Shown piece after piece: positions 7,734 to 16,442 of a stretch of DNA of 64,000 nt. Each line of letters opens with the position of its first letter. Position 1 is the stretch's first letter. A program made the translations under genes and the position numbers. The notes under the pieces are model-generated. The model did no database searches. It was not told the DNA's origin and saw nothing but the letters and a program-made list of their open reading frames with translations. This stretch comes from Arthrobacter saudimassiliensis (GTDB lineage Bacteria; Actinomycetota; Actinomycetes; Actinomycetales; Micrococcaceae), in assembly GCA_900016675.1 (NCBI GenBank), contig LN483070.1:1736001-1800000 (forward strand), written 5' to 3'.

Positions 7734-10022
7734 TCAGGGTACCGAACCGGCTTTGGGGCCCGTCAGCGGAACGTCCGGCTCGCGGCGGAAACGGGCCAGT
7801 TTCGAGGGCCACCAGATCGGCGGACCGATGTCGTAGGAGAGGGCCGGAACCAGCAGCGAGCGCACCACGAGCGTGTCCAGGAGAACACCGAAGGAGACGA
7901 TGAAAGCGATCTGGGCCAGGAACAGGATGGGGATGACGCCCAGCGCCGCGAAGGTCGCCGCCAGTACGATCCCGGCCGAGGTGATGACCCCGCCGGTGAT
8001 CATCAGGCCGCGGATGACGCCGGCCCGGGTGCCGTGGTGCAGGGACTCCTCCCGCACCCGGGTCATCAGGAAGATGTTGTAGTCCACGCCCAGCGCCACC
8101 AGGAAGATGAACCCGTACAGCGGCACCGCCGGATCCGCGCCCGGATAGTCCAGCACGTAGTCGAAGACCAGGGCGGAGATGCCCAGGGTCGCGAAGAACG
8201 AGAGCATCACCGTGGCGATCAGCAGCGCCGGGGCCAGGATGGAGCGCAGCAGCAGCATCAGCAGGATCCAGATCACCAGCAGCACGACCGGGATGATCAG
8301 GTTCCGGTCATGGATCGCGGCGTCGTTGGTGTCGATCGTGGTCGCCGTCGTACCGCCCACCAGGGCCCCCGGCACCGACGACAGGTCCGCGCGCAGGTCC
8401 CGCACGGTCTGCTCCGCGGCGTCGGACTCGGCGTCCTCGCTCAGGGTCGCCTCCAGGAGCACGACGCCGTCCACGACCTTGGGCGAGGCCGGCGGCGCGC
8501 CGGGAATCGGGGACTGCTGGACGCCGTCGCGCGTGACCGGCAGCTGGCCGGAGGGGCCGCCCGACGCGGCGACGGTGAGCGAGTCGACGCCGGAGGCGCC
8601 CAGCACGGTGTCCGCGGCCCGCTGCAGTTCGCCCTCAGGCACGGCGATCAGCACCGGGGCTCCGGAGCCGGAGGGGAAATGCTCGCTGAGCACCTGCTGT
8701 CCCTCGCGGGCGTCGGACTGCCCGGTGACGAAGTCGCTCTGCGGCACCCCCTCCGCCCGCAGCTGGGTCAGCCCGAAACAGGCCGCCAGCAGCACGCCGG
8801 CGCAGATCAGCCAGGTGCGCCGCGGATGAAACTCCACCGTGCGGGCCACCCGGGGCCAGAAGCCCCGTCCCCCGCCGTCCTGCTCCGGGTGCGCCGAGCC
8901 GAACATCGGCCGCCGCGGCCAGAACGCGGCCCGGCCGGCAACGAGCAGGAGCGCGGGCAGCAGCGTCATCGCGGCCAGGAACGCGAAGCCGATGCCGATC
9001 GCGGCCACCGGGCCCAGAGCCTTGTTGGAGTTCAGGTCGCTCAGCAGCAGGCAAAGCAGCCCCGCCACCACGGTCCCGGCGGACGCCAGCACCGGCTCAA
9101 AGGTGCCGCCCAGCGCCGCCCAGGTGGCGCCCCAGCGGTCCTGGTGGTCCCGCAGCGCCTCCCGGTACCGGGCAACGTAGAGCAGCGAATAGTCGGTGGC
9201 CGCGCCGATGCCGAGGATGAACAGGATGCCCTGCACCTGCCCGTTGAGGGTCACGACGCCGGCCCGGGCCAGGTTGTAGACCACCAGGATCGCCGCTGAG
9301 AGGGCGAAGATTGAGGTCAGCAGGACCAGGAACGGCAGCAGCGGGGAACGGTAAACCACCACCAGGATGACGAGCACCGCGATGACCGCCACCAGCAGCA
9401 GCGAGGTGTCGATCCCGCCGAACGCCTCACTGATGTCGGCCAGCTGCCCCGCCGGGCCGGTGACGTAGACGGCCAGGCCCTCGGGGATCCCCTCACCGCC
9501 GGTGCTGCGCAGCTCATCCACGGCGGTGCTCAGCTCGTCGGTGTCCTGGACCGGGACGAAGAGTTCCGCCGCTTTGCCGTCCTCGGAGAACTGCGGCGGC
9601 GAGGTGCCCTCGGCGACGCCGGGCACCTCGGCCAGCGCCCCGGCCCGGTCCTCGATGAAGCTGCGGTCCGCGCCGGTCAGGCCGCCGTCGTTCACGAACA
9701 CGACGACGGCGGGCAGCGCGTTGGACTCGGTGAACTTCTCCTGCAGGTCCGCCACCCGGGTCGACGGCGAACTGGCGGGCAGGTAGGAGGTCTGGTCGTT
9801 GTCCGCGACCTCACTGATCCGGCCGAAGTACGGCCCGCCAAACCCGCCGATGCCCACCCAGGCCACGATCAGCAGCGCCGGCAGCAGGATCCGCAGCCAC
9901 CGAGGCACGCGGCTGCGGGGCGCGGGGGCATTTGCGCTCACGTCCGCCGGGCGGGCCGAGGCCCCGTGCGGGATCTTGCGCGATGGATCTGAGCCGTGGG
10001 GTGCGGAGGGGGAATCCGTCAT
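7734..10022 (-). CDS. MMPL-family (RND) membrane transporter
   Basis: The 762-residue protein has two repeats of one membrane segment, a large extracytoplasmic domain and a five-segment bundle, the layout of MmpL/RND transporters. Segment 1 is near residues 42-62. Proton-relay type motifs are seen at GAATDYSLLYVAR and GVDYNIFLMTR in the two halves. MMPL proteins export lipids or drugs using the proton gradient. The start MTDSPSAP at 10022 is preferred over an upstream in-frame ATG that would add an Arg-rich leader. It is followed by the chorismate-mutase-like gene. Substrate unknown. Confidence 0.88.
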   Translation of the reverse strand: MTDSPSAPHGSDPSRKIPHGASARPADVSANAPAPRSRVPRWLRILLPALLIVAWVGIGGFGGPYFGRISEVADNDQTSYLPASSPSTRVADLQEKFTESNALPAVVVFVNDGGLTGADRSFIEDRAGALAEVPGVAEGTSPPQFSEDGKAAELFVPVQDTDELSTAVDELRSTGGEGIPEGLAVYVTGPAGQLADISEAFGGIDTSLLLVAVIAVLVILVVVYRSPLLPFLVLLTSIFALSAAILVVYNLARAGVVTLNGQVQGILFILGIGAATDYSLLYVARYREALRDHQDRWGATWAALGGTFEPVLASAGTVVAGLLCLLLSDLNSNKALGPVAAIGIGFAFLAAMTLLPALLLVAGRAAFWPRRPMFGSAHPEQDGGGRGFWPRVARTVEFHPRRTWLICAGVLLAACFGLTQLRAEGVPQSDFVTGQSDAREGQQVLSEHFPSGSGAPVLIAVPEGELQRAADTVLGASGVDSLTVAASGGPSGQLPVTRDGVQQSPIPGAPPASPKVVDGVVLLEATLSEDAESDAAEQTVRDLRADLSSVPGALVGGTTATTIDTNDAAIHDRNLIIPVVLLVIWILLMLLLRSILAPALLIATVMLSFFATLGISALVFDYVLDYPGADPAVPLYGFIFLVALGVDYNIFLMTRVREESLHHGTRAGVIRGLMITGGVITSAGIVLAATFAALGVIPILFLAQIAFIVSFGVLLDTLVVRSLLVPALSYDIGPPIWWPSKLARFRREPDVPLTGPKAGSVP

Positions 10023-10203
10023 GCTGAGCCGCCCTTGTCGTCGCCGTGGACTTGCCCTGGCGGTGCCGTGCTTCCAGCAGAGCCCCCTGCGGCCCGCGGC
10101 GTCAACCGGTCCGTGCCGAGGCCGCCGGGCGCCGGCGGGAAAACCCGCCTCAACATTTCGGCCCACCCGCCCCGATGCCGCCCCGTCATGGGAAGATCAG
10201 CGC

Positions 10204-10692
10204 GTGGATGCCAAAGTCTCAGTAATCACCCTCGGCGTGCGGGACCTCGACCAGACGTACGGGTTCTACGCCGGACGCCTCGGCTGGAAGCCGGTGCAGT
10301 ACGTCGCGGAGGAAGTGGTCTTCTTCCAGATCAACCACGGGCTGCTGCTGGCGTTCTTCCGTGCGGACCAGCTGGCGGCCGAGGCCGGCGCGGTGGGACC
10401 GGCGGAAACGGCGCCGGTGACGCTGGCCCACAACGTCGGCTCCGCCCGGGAGGTGGACGCCGTCCTGGCCGAAGCGGCAGCCGCCGGAGGCATGATCGTG
10501 GCGCCGGGCACCCAGATGAGCTGGGGCGGCTACTCCGGCTACTTCGCGGACCCGGAGGGCTTCCGCTGGGAGGTCTGCTGGAACCCCGGCCTGACGGTGG
10601 ACGCTGACGGCACCGTGCGGCTCGCCGCTCCGGAGCCGCCCGTCGACCTGCCGTCCGAGAGCGCGGGTCCGGCTCCGTTGGAACTGCGCTAG
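10204..10692 (+). CDS. VOC-superfamily (glyoxalase/dioxygenase fold) protein
   Basis: The 162-residue protein has the paired beta-alpha-beta-beta-beta VOC fold: VSVITLGVRDLDQTYGFYAG at the N-terminus and GYFADPEGFRWEVCWNPG at the C-terminus, the latter carrying a typical metal-ligand Glu. The start is GTG 10204 with GGAAG upstream. Family members include glyoxalases, extradiol dioxygenases and antibiotic-binding proteins; the exact role cannot be told. Its TAG stop overlaps the stop of the convergent SRAP gene within the palindrome CTAG (10689-10692). Confidence 0.82.
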   Translation: MDAKVSVITLGVRDLDQTYGFYAGRLGWKPVQYVAEEVVFFQINHGLLLAFFRADQLAAEAGAVGPAETAPVTLAHNVGSAREVDAVLAEAAAAGGMIVAPGTQMSWGGYSGYFADPEGFRWEVCWNPGLTVDADGTVRLAAPEPPVDLPSESAGPAPLELR

Positions 10693-11468
10693 AACAGGGC
10701 CTCGCCCGCGGCCTGCGGCAGCGCACCCTCCGGTCCGGGCTGCAGCATCTGCGGGCCGTCGTTACGCACATTGCCCACGGCGGGGTTGGCCGAGCGAAGC
10801 CGCCAGCTGCCCGCCGCGGTGAACGCCTGCGCGTGGGCGGCAGCCACCAGTGCCGGTGCGTCCCGGCGGCCCGGGTCCAGCCACTGTTCCAGCATGCCGG
10901 GTGCCAGGGCCAGCGGCAGCCGGTCGTGCAGGCTGCCCAGGGCGGCCAGCGCCGGGTCGGCGTCGTCAGGCTCCGGCGCGGCGACGGTGAGCACGGTGGT
11001 GGTCAGCAGCCACCGGCCCGGATCCGACGCCGGGCGCTGCGGGTCCCGCCACCACTCGTACAGGCCTGCCAGCCAGATCAGCCCGCCCTGCTCCGGGCGG
11101 ACAAACATCGGCACCCGCCCGCCGTCGGGCCCGGCGGTCCACTCGTAGTAGCCCTCCACCGGGACGGCGCAGCGCCGCTGCGGCACTGCGTCCCGGAAGG
11201 TCGGCTTTTCCAGCACGGTCTCGGTGCGGGCGTTGAAGGCCCGGTTTCCGACGGCGGGATCCTCCGCCCAGCGCGGCACCAGGCCCCAGCGGGCCACATG
11301 CACCTGGCGGCGCACCGCGCCGTCGACCAGCCGCTCCAGGACGATCGGCACCTCCGTCGTCGGTGCCACGTTCCATGAGGCGCGCAGCTGCAGCGCGTCG
11401 TCCGCCTCCGCCTCGGCCTCCGCGACCAGGTCCCCCACGGCGCGGGTCATTACGTATCGTCCGCACAT
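10689..11468 (-). CDS. SRAP domain protein (SOS-response-associated peptidase, YedK/HMCES family), copy 1
   Basis: The 259-residue protein starts MCGRY, giving the invariant catalytic Cys2 after Met removal. It also has SWNVAP (Asn), VEGYYEW (Glu) and the LHDRLP His motif, so all active residues are present. SRAP proteins crosslink covalently to abasic sites in single-stranded DNA through Cys2 and shield them from nucleases. A second SRAP gene lies at 18048-18788. No LexA box is seen directly upstream. The stop overlaps that of the VOC gene. Confidence 0.92.
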   Translation of the reverse strand: MCGRYVMTRAVGDLVAEAEAEADDALQLRASWNVAPTTEVPIVLERLVDGAVRRQVHVARWGLVPRWAEDPAVGNRAFNARTETVLEKPTFRDAVPQRRCAVPVEGYYEWTAGPDGGRVPMFVRPEQGGLIWLAGLYEWWRDPQRPASDPGRWLLTTTVLTVAAPEPDDADPALAALGSLHDRLPLALAPGMLEQWLDPGRRDAPALVAAAHAQAFTAAGSWRLRSANPAVGNVRNDGPQMLQPGPEGALPQAAGEALF

Positions 11469-11691
11469 GCCTCCATTGTTCCTCCGGTTGGGACGAGATC
11501 CCTCCACTTTGAGCACCGCCTCCGCTTGCTTACGGGAGGCAGCGCGCAAACCGGAGGGCGGGACCGCAAACCGGAGGGAACGCGGAGGCAGCGACCCGCC
11601 GTGCAGGGCCGGCGGACCGGGCGGGAATGCCGATGCGCCGCCCGGTGTTGATACCGTCAGCACAGCACGCCCCCGTTCCCAAGGAGTTCCC

Positions 11692-11964
11692 ATGACGGCC
11701 ACCGTTGAAGAGTTCACCCCCGCCGCCGGCACCATCACCATGTTCTCGACCAGCTGGTGCGGGTACTGCCGTCGGCTGAAGTCCCAGCTCGATTCCGCCG
11801 GGATCGGCTACAACGAGGTGAACATCGAGGATGTCCCGGGCACCGCGGAGCTGGTGGAGTCGGTCAACGGCGGCAACCAGACCGTGCCCACCGTCATCTT
11901 CCCGGACGGCTCCTCGGCCACCAACCCCTCCGCCGCCGAGGTGAAGTCCCGCCTGGGCCTGTAG
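11692..11964 (+). CDS. mrx1: Mycoredoxin (glutaredoxin-like, CGYC active site)
   Basis: The 90-residue thioredoxin-fold protein carries the active site FSTSWCGYCRRLK near residue 23 and the cis-Pro motif QTVPTVIFPDG. It matches mycoredoxin-1, which reduces protein-mycothiol mixed disulfides in actinobacteria. AAGGAG lies 5 bp before the ATG. It is followed by mscR and a metallo-hydrolase, forming a mycothiol-redox block. A strong GC hairpin follows it (11982-12017). Confidence 0.88.
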   Translation: MTATVEEFTPAAGTITMFSTSWCGYCRRLKSQLDSAGIGYNEVNIEDVPGTAELVESVNGGNQTVPTVIFPDGSSATNPSAAEVKSRLGL

Positions 11965-11981
11965 CTCCGGCGTCGCCCGCT

Positions 11982-12017
11982 GCGGCCCGCCGCGTCCTGA
12001 CGGATGCGGCGGGCCGC
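11982..12017 (+). terminator. Hairpin downstream of mycoredoxin gene
   Basis: A perfect 12-bp inverted repeat (GCGGCCCGCCGC / GCGGCGGGCCGC) with a 12-nt loop lies 18 bp after the stop. There is no U-tract, so it may attenuate rather than terminate cleanly. Confidence 0.5.
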
Positions 12018-12156
12018 CGGCGTTCCGGGACGGATGGGGCCGTGTTGCACCCCGGGCCGCCCGCATTCGGCCCGGACCCCGTGCTGTCCCTAGGATGGAA
12101 GCGAGGCCCCTTGGCTCAAGGCGGCCGGCACCCAACGTCACCGGAGGCACACCCCC

Positions 12157-13242
12157 ATGGTTCACAAGGTCCAAGCCGTCGTCGTCAAGGAAAAGGACGC
12201 CCCCGTCTCGCTGGAAACCATCCTGGTTCCGGATCCCGGGCCCGGCGAGGCGCTGGTCGACATCCTCACCTGCGGCGTCTGCCACACCGACCTGCACTAC
12301 AAGCAGGGCGGCATCAACAACGACTACCCCTTCCTGCTCGGCCATGAGGCGACCGGCGTGGTCTCGGCCGTGGGCGAGGGCGTCACCGAGGTTGCCCCCG
12401 GCGACCGGGTGGTGCTGAACTGGCGCGCCGTCTGCGGCGAGTGCCGGGCCTGCCGCAAGGGCGAGCCGCAGTACTGCTTCAACACGCACAACGCCACCCA
12501 GAAGATGACCCTGGAGGACGGCACCGAGCTGACCCCGGCCCTGGGCATCGGCGCGTTCGCCGAGAAGACGCTGGTCGCCGCCGGCCAGTGCACCAAGGTG
12601 GACGACGACGTCGATCCCGCCGCCGTGGGCCTGCTCGGCTGCGGCGTGATGGCCGGCATCGGTGCCGCCATCAACACCGGCGAGGTCAAGCGCGGCGAGT
12701 CCGTGGCCGTGATCGGCTGCGGCGGCGTCGGCATCGCCGCCGTCGCGGGCGCCAAGCTGGCCGGCGCGACGACGATCATCGCCGTCGACATCGACCCCGC
12801 CAAGGTGGAGATGGCCAGGTCGATGGGCGCCACCCACGGCGTGAACTCCCGCGAGGAGGATCCGGTGGAGGCGATCCGCGCCGCCACGAACGGCTTCGGC
12901 GCCGACGTCGTCATCGAGGCCGTCGGCCGCCCCGAGACCTACGAGCAGGCCTTCTACGCGCGCGACCTCGCCGGCCGCGTGGTCCTGGTGGGCGTGCCCA
13001 CCCCGGAGATGAAGATCGAACTGCCGCTGGCCGAGGTCTTCGGCCGCGGCGGGTCCCTGAAGTCCTCCTGGTACGGCGACTGCCTGCCCTCGCGCGACTT
13101 CCCGATGCTGGTGGAGCAGTACAAGCTGGGCCGGCTGGACCTGGACGCGTTCGTCACCGAGCGGATCGGCCTGGGCGACATCGAGGCCGCGTTCGAGAAG
13201 ATGCACGACGGCAAGGTCCTGCGTTCGGTGGTGGAGCTCTAG
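12157..13242 (+). CDS. mscR: S-nitrosomycothiol reductase / mycothiol-dependent formaldehyde dehydrogenase
   Basis: The 361-residue zinc-dependent medium-chain dehydrogenase has catalytic zinc ligands at CHTD (Cys42) and GHE (His63-Glu64), structural zinc cysteines in [16 protein letters not shown], and a Rossmann motif GCGGVG. The sequence is of the MscR/AdhE2 type, which oxidises S-hydroxymethyl-mycothiol (formaldehyde) and reduces S-nitrosomycothiol using NAD(H). The following gene starts directly after its stop codon, matching the usual adhE2-hydrolase pairing in actinobacteria. It protects against formaldehyde and nitrosative stress; physiological preference is inferred. Confidence 0.88.
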   Translation: MVHKVQAVVVKEKDAPVSLETILVPDPGPGEALVDILTCGVCHTDLHYKQGGINNDYPFLLGHEATGVVSAVGEGVTEVAPGDRVVLNWRAVCGECRACRKGEPQYCFNTHNATQKMTLEDGTELTPALGIGAFAEKTLVAAGQCTKVDDDVDPAAVGLLGCGVMAGIGAAINTGEVKRGESVAVIGCGGVGIAAVAGAKLAGATTIIAVDIDPAKVEMARSMGATHGVNSREEDPVEAIRAATNGFGADVVIEAVGRPETYEQAFYARDLAGRVVLVGVPTPEMKIELPLAEVFGRGGSLKSSWYGDCLPSRDFPMLVEQYKLGRLDLDAFVTERIGLGDIEAAFEKMHDGKVLRSVVEL

Positions 13243-13887
13243 ATGGCACTGAGCATCGAGCGGGTCGTCACCTCGGGCACGTTCAGCTTGGACGGCGGCA
13301 CCTGGGACGTCGACAACAATGTCTGGATCATCGGCAACGACACCAAGGCGTGGGTGATCGATCCCGCGCACGATCCGGCCGCCGTCGTGGCCGCCGTGGC
13401 CGGGCGCAAGGTGAAGGGCATCCTGCTCACGCACGGGCACGATGACCATATCCGCGCCGCCGCCGAGACCGCCAAGCTGCTGGACGCGCCGCTGTACCTG
13501 CATCCGGCGGACCGGATGCTCTGGGACGCCGTGTATCCGGACCGGGCACCCGACGTCGAGATCGCCGACGGCGATGTGTTCACCCTGGGCAAGGCGCAGC
13601 TGCGCGCCCTGCACACGCCCGGCCATTCGCCCGGCTCGGTCTCGTTCCTGCTGACCGGGGATCCGGAACTGGGCTCCCCGGTGCTGTTCACCGGTGACAC
13701 CCTGTTCGCCGGCGGCCCCGGTGCCACCGGGCGCTCGTACAGCGACTTCCCCACCATCATCGAGTCCATCCGGACGAGGCTGCTGACCCTGCCGCCGGGC
13801 ACCGTGGTCAACACCGGCCACGGGGATTCGACGTCGATCGGCGCGGAAGCACCCTTCCTGGACGAGTGGATCGCCCGCGGCCACTAG
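13243..13887 (+). CDS. MBL-fold metallo-hydrolase paired with mscR
   Basis: The 214-residue metallo-beta-lactamase-fold protein has the metal motif THGHDDH at residues 63-69, HTPGHSPGS with the next His, and FTGDTLF with the bridging Asp. It resembles hydroxyacylglutathione hydrolases (glyoxalase II). Its ATG directly abuts the mscR stop, so translation is coupled. The likely role is hydrolysis of an acyl- or formyl-mycothiol thioester made by MscR; this is inference from context. A clear rho-independent terminator follows. Confidence 0.85.
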   Translation: MALSIERVVTSGTFSLDGGTWDVDNNVWIIGNDTKAWVIDPAHDPAAVVAAVAGRKVKGILLTHGHDDHIRAAAETAKLLDAPLYLHPADRMLWDAVYPDRAPDVEIADGDVFTLGKAQLRALHTPGHSPGSVSFLLTGDPELGSPVLFTGDTLFAGGPGATGRSYSDFPTIIESIRTRLLTLPPGTVVNTGHGDSTSIGAEAPFLDEWIARGH

Positions 13888-13907
13888 GCTTCGTAGACGC
13901 ACCTTGG

Positions 13908-13954
13908 AACGCCCCCGCTGCTGTCGTTTTTTCGACGGAAGCGGGGGCGTTTTG
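13908..13954 (+). terminator. Rho-independent terminator after the mscR unit
   Basis: A 12-bp stem (AACGCCCCCGCT / AGCGGGGGCGTT) is followed by TT, with an inner loop GTCGTTTTTTCGAC that can itself pair. It is the best canonical terminator in the left half of the window and ends the mscR-hydrolase transcript. Confidence 0.88.
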
Positions 13955-13973
13955 CGGTTATCGTAGGAGTGCC

Positions 13974-15425
13974 ATGGAGTTCTTCAGTGCGGATGGATAT
14001 GAGCTGGCCCGGCAGGTGCTGCAGCGCGGCATCGCCGCCGTCTATCTGATCGCGTTCATCGCCGCCGCACGGCAGTTCCCGGCGCTGCTGGGCGAACACG
14101 GCCTGCTGCCGGCACCGCGCTATCTGGAGCGGATCAAGGGCCGGCGGATTCCCACCCTGTTCCACTGGCACTACTCGGACCGGTTCCTGCTCGCGGTGGC
14201 CTGGACCGGCGCCGTCGTCGCGGCCCTGCTGGTGGCCGGGGTGCCGCAGGAGGGGCCGCCCTGGGTGCCGATGCTGGCCTTCGGGCTGCTGTTCGGCCTC
14301 TACCTGTCGATTGTGAACATCGGCCAGACGTTTTACGGCTTCGGATGGGAGTCGCTGCTGCTGGAGGCCGGGTTCCTGGCGGCGTTCCTCGGCTCCAACG
14401 AGGTTGCGCCCCCGATCACGGTAATCTTCCTGTTCCGCTGGCTGGTGTTCCGGCTCGAGTTCGGCGCCGGGATGATCAAGATGCGCGGGGACACGGCGTG
14501 GCGGGACCTGACCGCCCTCAACTACCACCACGAGACCCAGCCGATGCCGAACCCGGCCAGCTGGTTCTTCCACCACCTGCCGAAACCGCTGCACAAGGTG
14601 GAAGTGGCAGGCAACCACGTCACCCAGCTGGTGGTGCCGTTCTTCCTCTTCTTTCCGCAGCCGGTGGCCGGCATCGCCGCGGTGATCATCATCATCACCC
14701 AGGGCTGGCTGGTGCTCTCCGGGAACTTCGCGTGGCTGAACTGGCTGACCATGCTCCTGGCCTTCAGCGCCCTGGGCGATTCCACGGTTGCCGCCGTGGT
14801 CCCCGGGTTCGTGCCGGCGCCCCCGGATCCGGCGGCCACGCCCCTGTGGTTTGTGATCGTGGTGCTCGCGGCCACCGCCGCGATGCTCTGGTGGGGTATC
14901 CGCCCGCTGCGGAACCTGTTCAGCCGCAACCAGCTGATGAACGCCAGCTTCAACCGGTGGCACCTGTCCAACGCCTACGGGGCGTTCGGCAGCATCACCC
15001 GGCGCCGCAACGAGGTCGTCATCGAAGGCACCCTGGACGAGCCGGACCCGGGCGGGCGCTGGGATGCGGCGCGGTGGCAGGAGTATGAATTCCGCGGCAA
15101 GCCCGGAGATCCCCGGCGCATGCCGCGCCAGTTCGCGCCGTACCACCTGCGCCTTGACTGGCTGATGTGGTTCCTGGCCCTGGGCGCCTCCGGCGGCTCC
15201 TGGTTCCCGGCTCTGCTGCGCCGGCTGCTGGAAGCGGACCCTGCGGTGCTGAAGCTGCTGCGCAGCGACCCGTTCGACGGCCGCCCGCCGCGGGCGGTGC
15301 GGGCCGTGGTGTACCGCTACCGGTACACCACCCCCGCCGAGCGGCGGCGCGACGGCGCCTGGTGGGCCCGTGAGCCGGCCGGCACGCTGGTGGACCCGCT
15401 GGCCCGGACCGGGTCCGGACGCTGA
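13974..15425 (+). CDS. Lipase maturation factor (LMF1/2-like) family membrane protein
   Basis: The 483-residue protein carries LMF-family features: multiple N-terminal membrane segments, the motif LIFRWLVFRLEFGAG-type segment (here FLFRWLVFRLEFGAGMIKMRG), WRDLTALNYHHETQPMPNP and the C-terminal block YEFRGKPGDPRRMPRQFAPYHLRLDW. In animals LMF1 helps lipases fold in the ER; bacterial homologues are uncharacterised. The start has TAGGAG upstream. It stands just after a terminator and ends convergent to the X25 gene. No lipase gene is adjacent except a distant patatin. Confidence 0.85.
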   Translation: MEFFSADGYELARQVLQRGIAAVYLIAFIAAARQFPALLGEHGLLPAPRYLERIKGRRIPTLFHWHYSDRFLLAVAWTGAVVAALLVAGVPQEGPPWVPMLAFGLLFGLYLSIVNIGQTFYGFGWESLLLEAGFLAAFLGSNEVAPPITVIFLFRWLVFRLEFGAGMIKMRGDTAWRDLTALNYHHETQPMPNPASWFFHHLPKPLHKVEVAGNHVTQLVVPFFLFFPQPVAGIAAVIIIITQGWLVLSGNFAWLNWLTMLLAFSALGDSTVAAVVPGFVPAPPDPAATPLWFVIVVLAATAAMLWWGIRPLRNLFSRNQLMNASFNRWHLSNAYGAFGSITRRRNEVVIEGTLDEPDPGGRWDAARWQEYEFRGKPGDPRRMPRQFAPYHLRLDWLMWFLALGASGGSWFPALLRRLLEADPAVLKLLRSDPFDGRPPRAVRAVVYRYRYTTPAERRRDGAWWAREPAGTLVDPLARTGSGR

Positions 15426-15438
15426 GCAGGACCGGACC

Positions 15439-15466
15439 GCCTGCCGGCCCGGTCGGGTCGGCAGGC
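15439..15466. terminator. Hairpin between convergent genes
   Basis: An 8-bp inverted repeat GCCTGCCG / CGGCAGGC with a 12-nt loop lies between the LMF-like gene and the convergent X25 gene. A bidirectional terminator role is inferred from position; there is no T-tract. Confidence 0.4.
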
Positions 15467-15489
15467 TCGCAGATGAAGCGCGCGCCGGC

Positions 15490-16302
15490 CTAGCCGGAAG
15501 TGTCGGGCTTGGTGACCACCGCGTGGGTGGCGTGGTCGTAGAGGAAGGTGAGCGGGCCGCCGTCGTGGTGCAGCTCGATGTTCGCGCCGTCGCGGAAGGC
15601 GCCCTGGCCGTAGTTCTCCGTCCAGGAGCCGTCCAGCGCCACCTTGAACTCGTAGGAGCCGGCCGGCAGGTCCACGGTCAGCTTCCAGAGCTCGTCGCTG
15701 CGGTCAAAGCTCAGCCGGCCCTGCTCAGCGGCCGGGTTCCAGTCCCCGCCCAGGGCATCGCCGAAGCTGCCGGCAATGACCACGGCGTCCGGCTGCGGGA
15801 ACGACGGTTCCTGGGGGAAGGCCCCGGCGTGGGCGCCGTGCGCCTCTCCCGTCTCCGGTGCGGCGACGCCGGCGGCGGCGGCCACCGCCTCTTCCAGCAC
15901 CTCTTCCGTGGCTGCCGCCGGGTCCGGGCGGACCGCTTCGACGTCGGCGCCGCCGCCTGCCGCCGGCGCGCCGTCGAGGGCGGCAATGAGCCGGTCGGTC
16001 TCGGGGAACTCGGTCAGCGCCTTCCGCCCCTGCGCGGTGATGCTCCAGCCCGCCCGTCCCTGCTTGATGATCCAGCCGGCCTTGACCAGCTTGGCGGTGG
16101 CCGTGGTCAGGGCGCGCTCGCCGCGGGCGACACCGCTGGCGAGGACCTCCGCCTCGCGGTCCTGCAGCGGCACCCGGGCCAGGGCTCCCTGCAGGACCTC
16201 GTCCCGGCTGACCTTGGTGGGAGCCGCCGGTTCTTCCCGGGCAAGGATCTCCAGGACGGCCCGCAGCCGCAGGGCGGTGTTCGCAACGGTGTTCTTGGCC
16301 AT
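15490..16302 (-). CDS. Winged-helix protein fused to a pullulanase X25-type domain
   Basis: This 270-residue protein has three parts. Residues 1-95 look like a winged-helix domain (LRLRAVLEILAREEP; AKLVKAGWIIKQGRAGWSIT; GRKAL). Residues 96-165 are an Ala/Pro/Glu-rich linker. Residues 167-260 match the X25/CBM-like beta-sandwich of pullulanases: VVIAGSFGDALGGDWNPA, LPAGSYEFKVALDGSWTENY and LTFLYDHATHAV. There is no signal peptide, so it is cytoplasmic. X25 is usually part of secreted amylolytic enzymes, but here no catalytic domain is present. A carbohydrate-sensing DNA-binding role is a guess. Confidence 0.78.
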   Translation of the reverse strand: MAKNTVANTALRLRAVLEILAREEPAAPTKVSRDEVLQGALARVPLQDREAEVLASGVARGERALTTATAKLVKAGWIIKQGRAGWSITAQGRKALTEFPETDRLIAALDGAPAAGGGADVEAVRPDPAAATEEVLEEAVAAAAGVAAPETGEAHGAHAGAFPQEPSFPQPDAVVIAGSFGDALGGDWNPAAEQGRLSFDRSDELWKLTVDLPAGSYEFKVALDGSWTENYGQGAFRDGANIELHHDGGPLTFLYDHATHAVVTKPDTSG

Positions 16303-16442
16303 GTTCTTCCCTCCGTGGTGCTCAGCTTTGGTACTAAGCCTACTGACCGGCCCGGGGCGGCGGGCGGCAGCAGCACGTCAGCGCGGCGTGTCCCGGCGAA
16401 GGGGCGCGCGGCGGCAGGGAGTCCGTGCGGGGCCGAACGGGC

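Noticed and set aside
11530-13902. Long minus-strand open frame opposite mscR and the hydrolase
   Set aside because: The plus strand encodes mycoredoxin, MscR and the hydrolase with all catalytic motifs.
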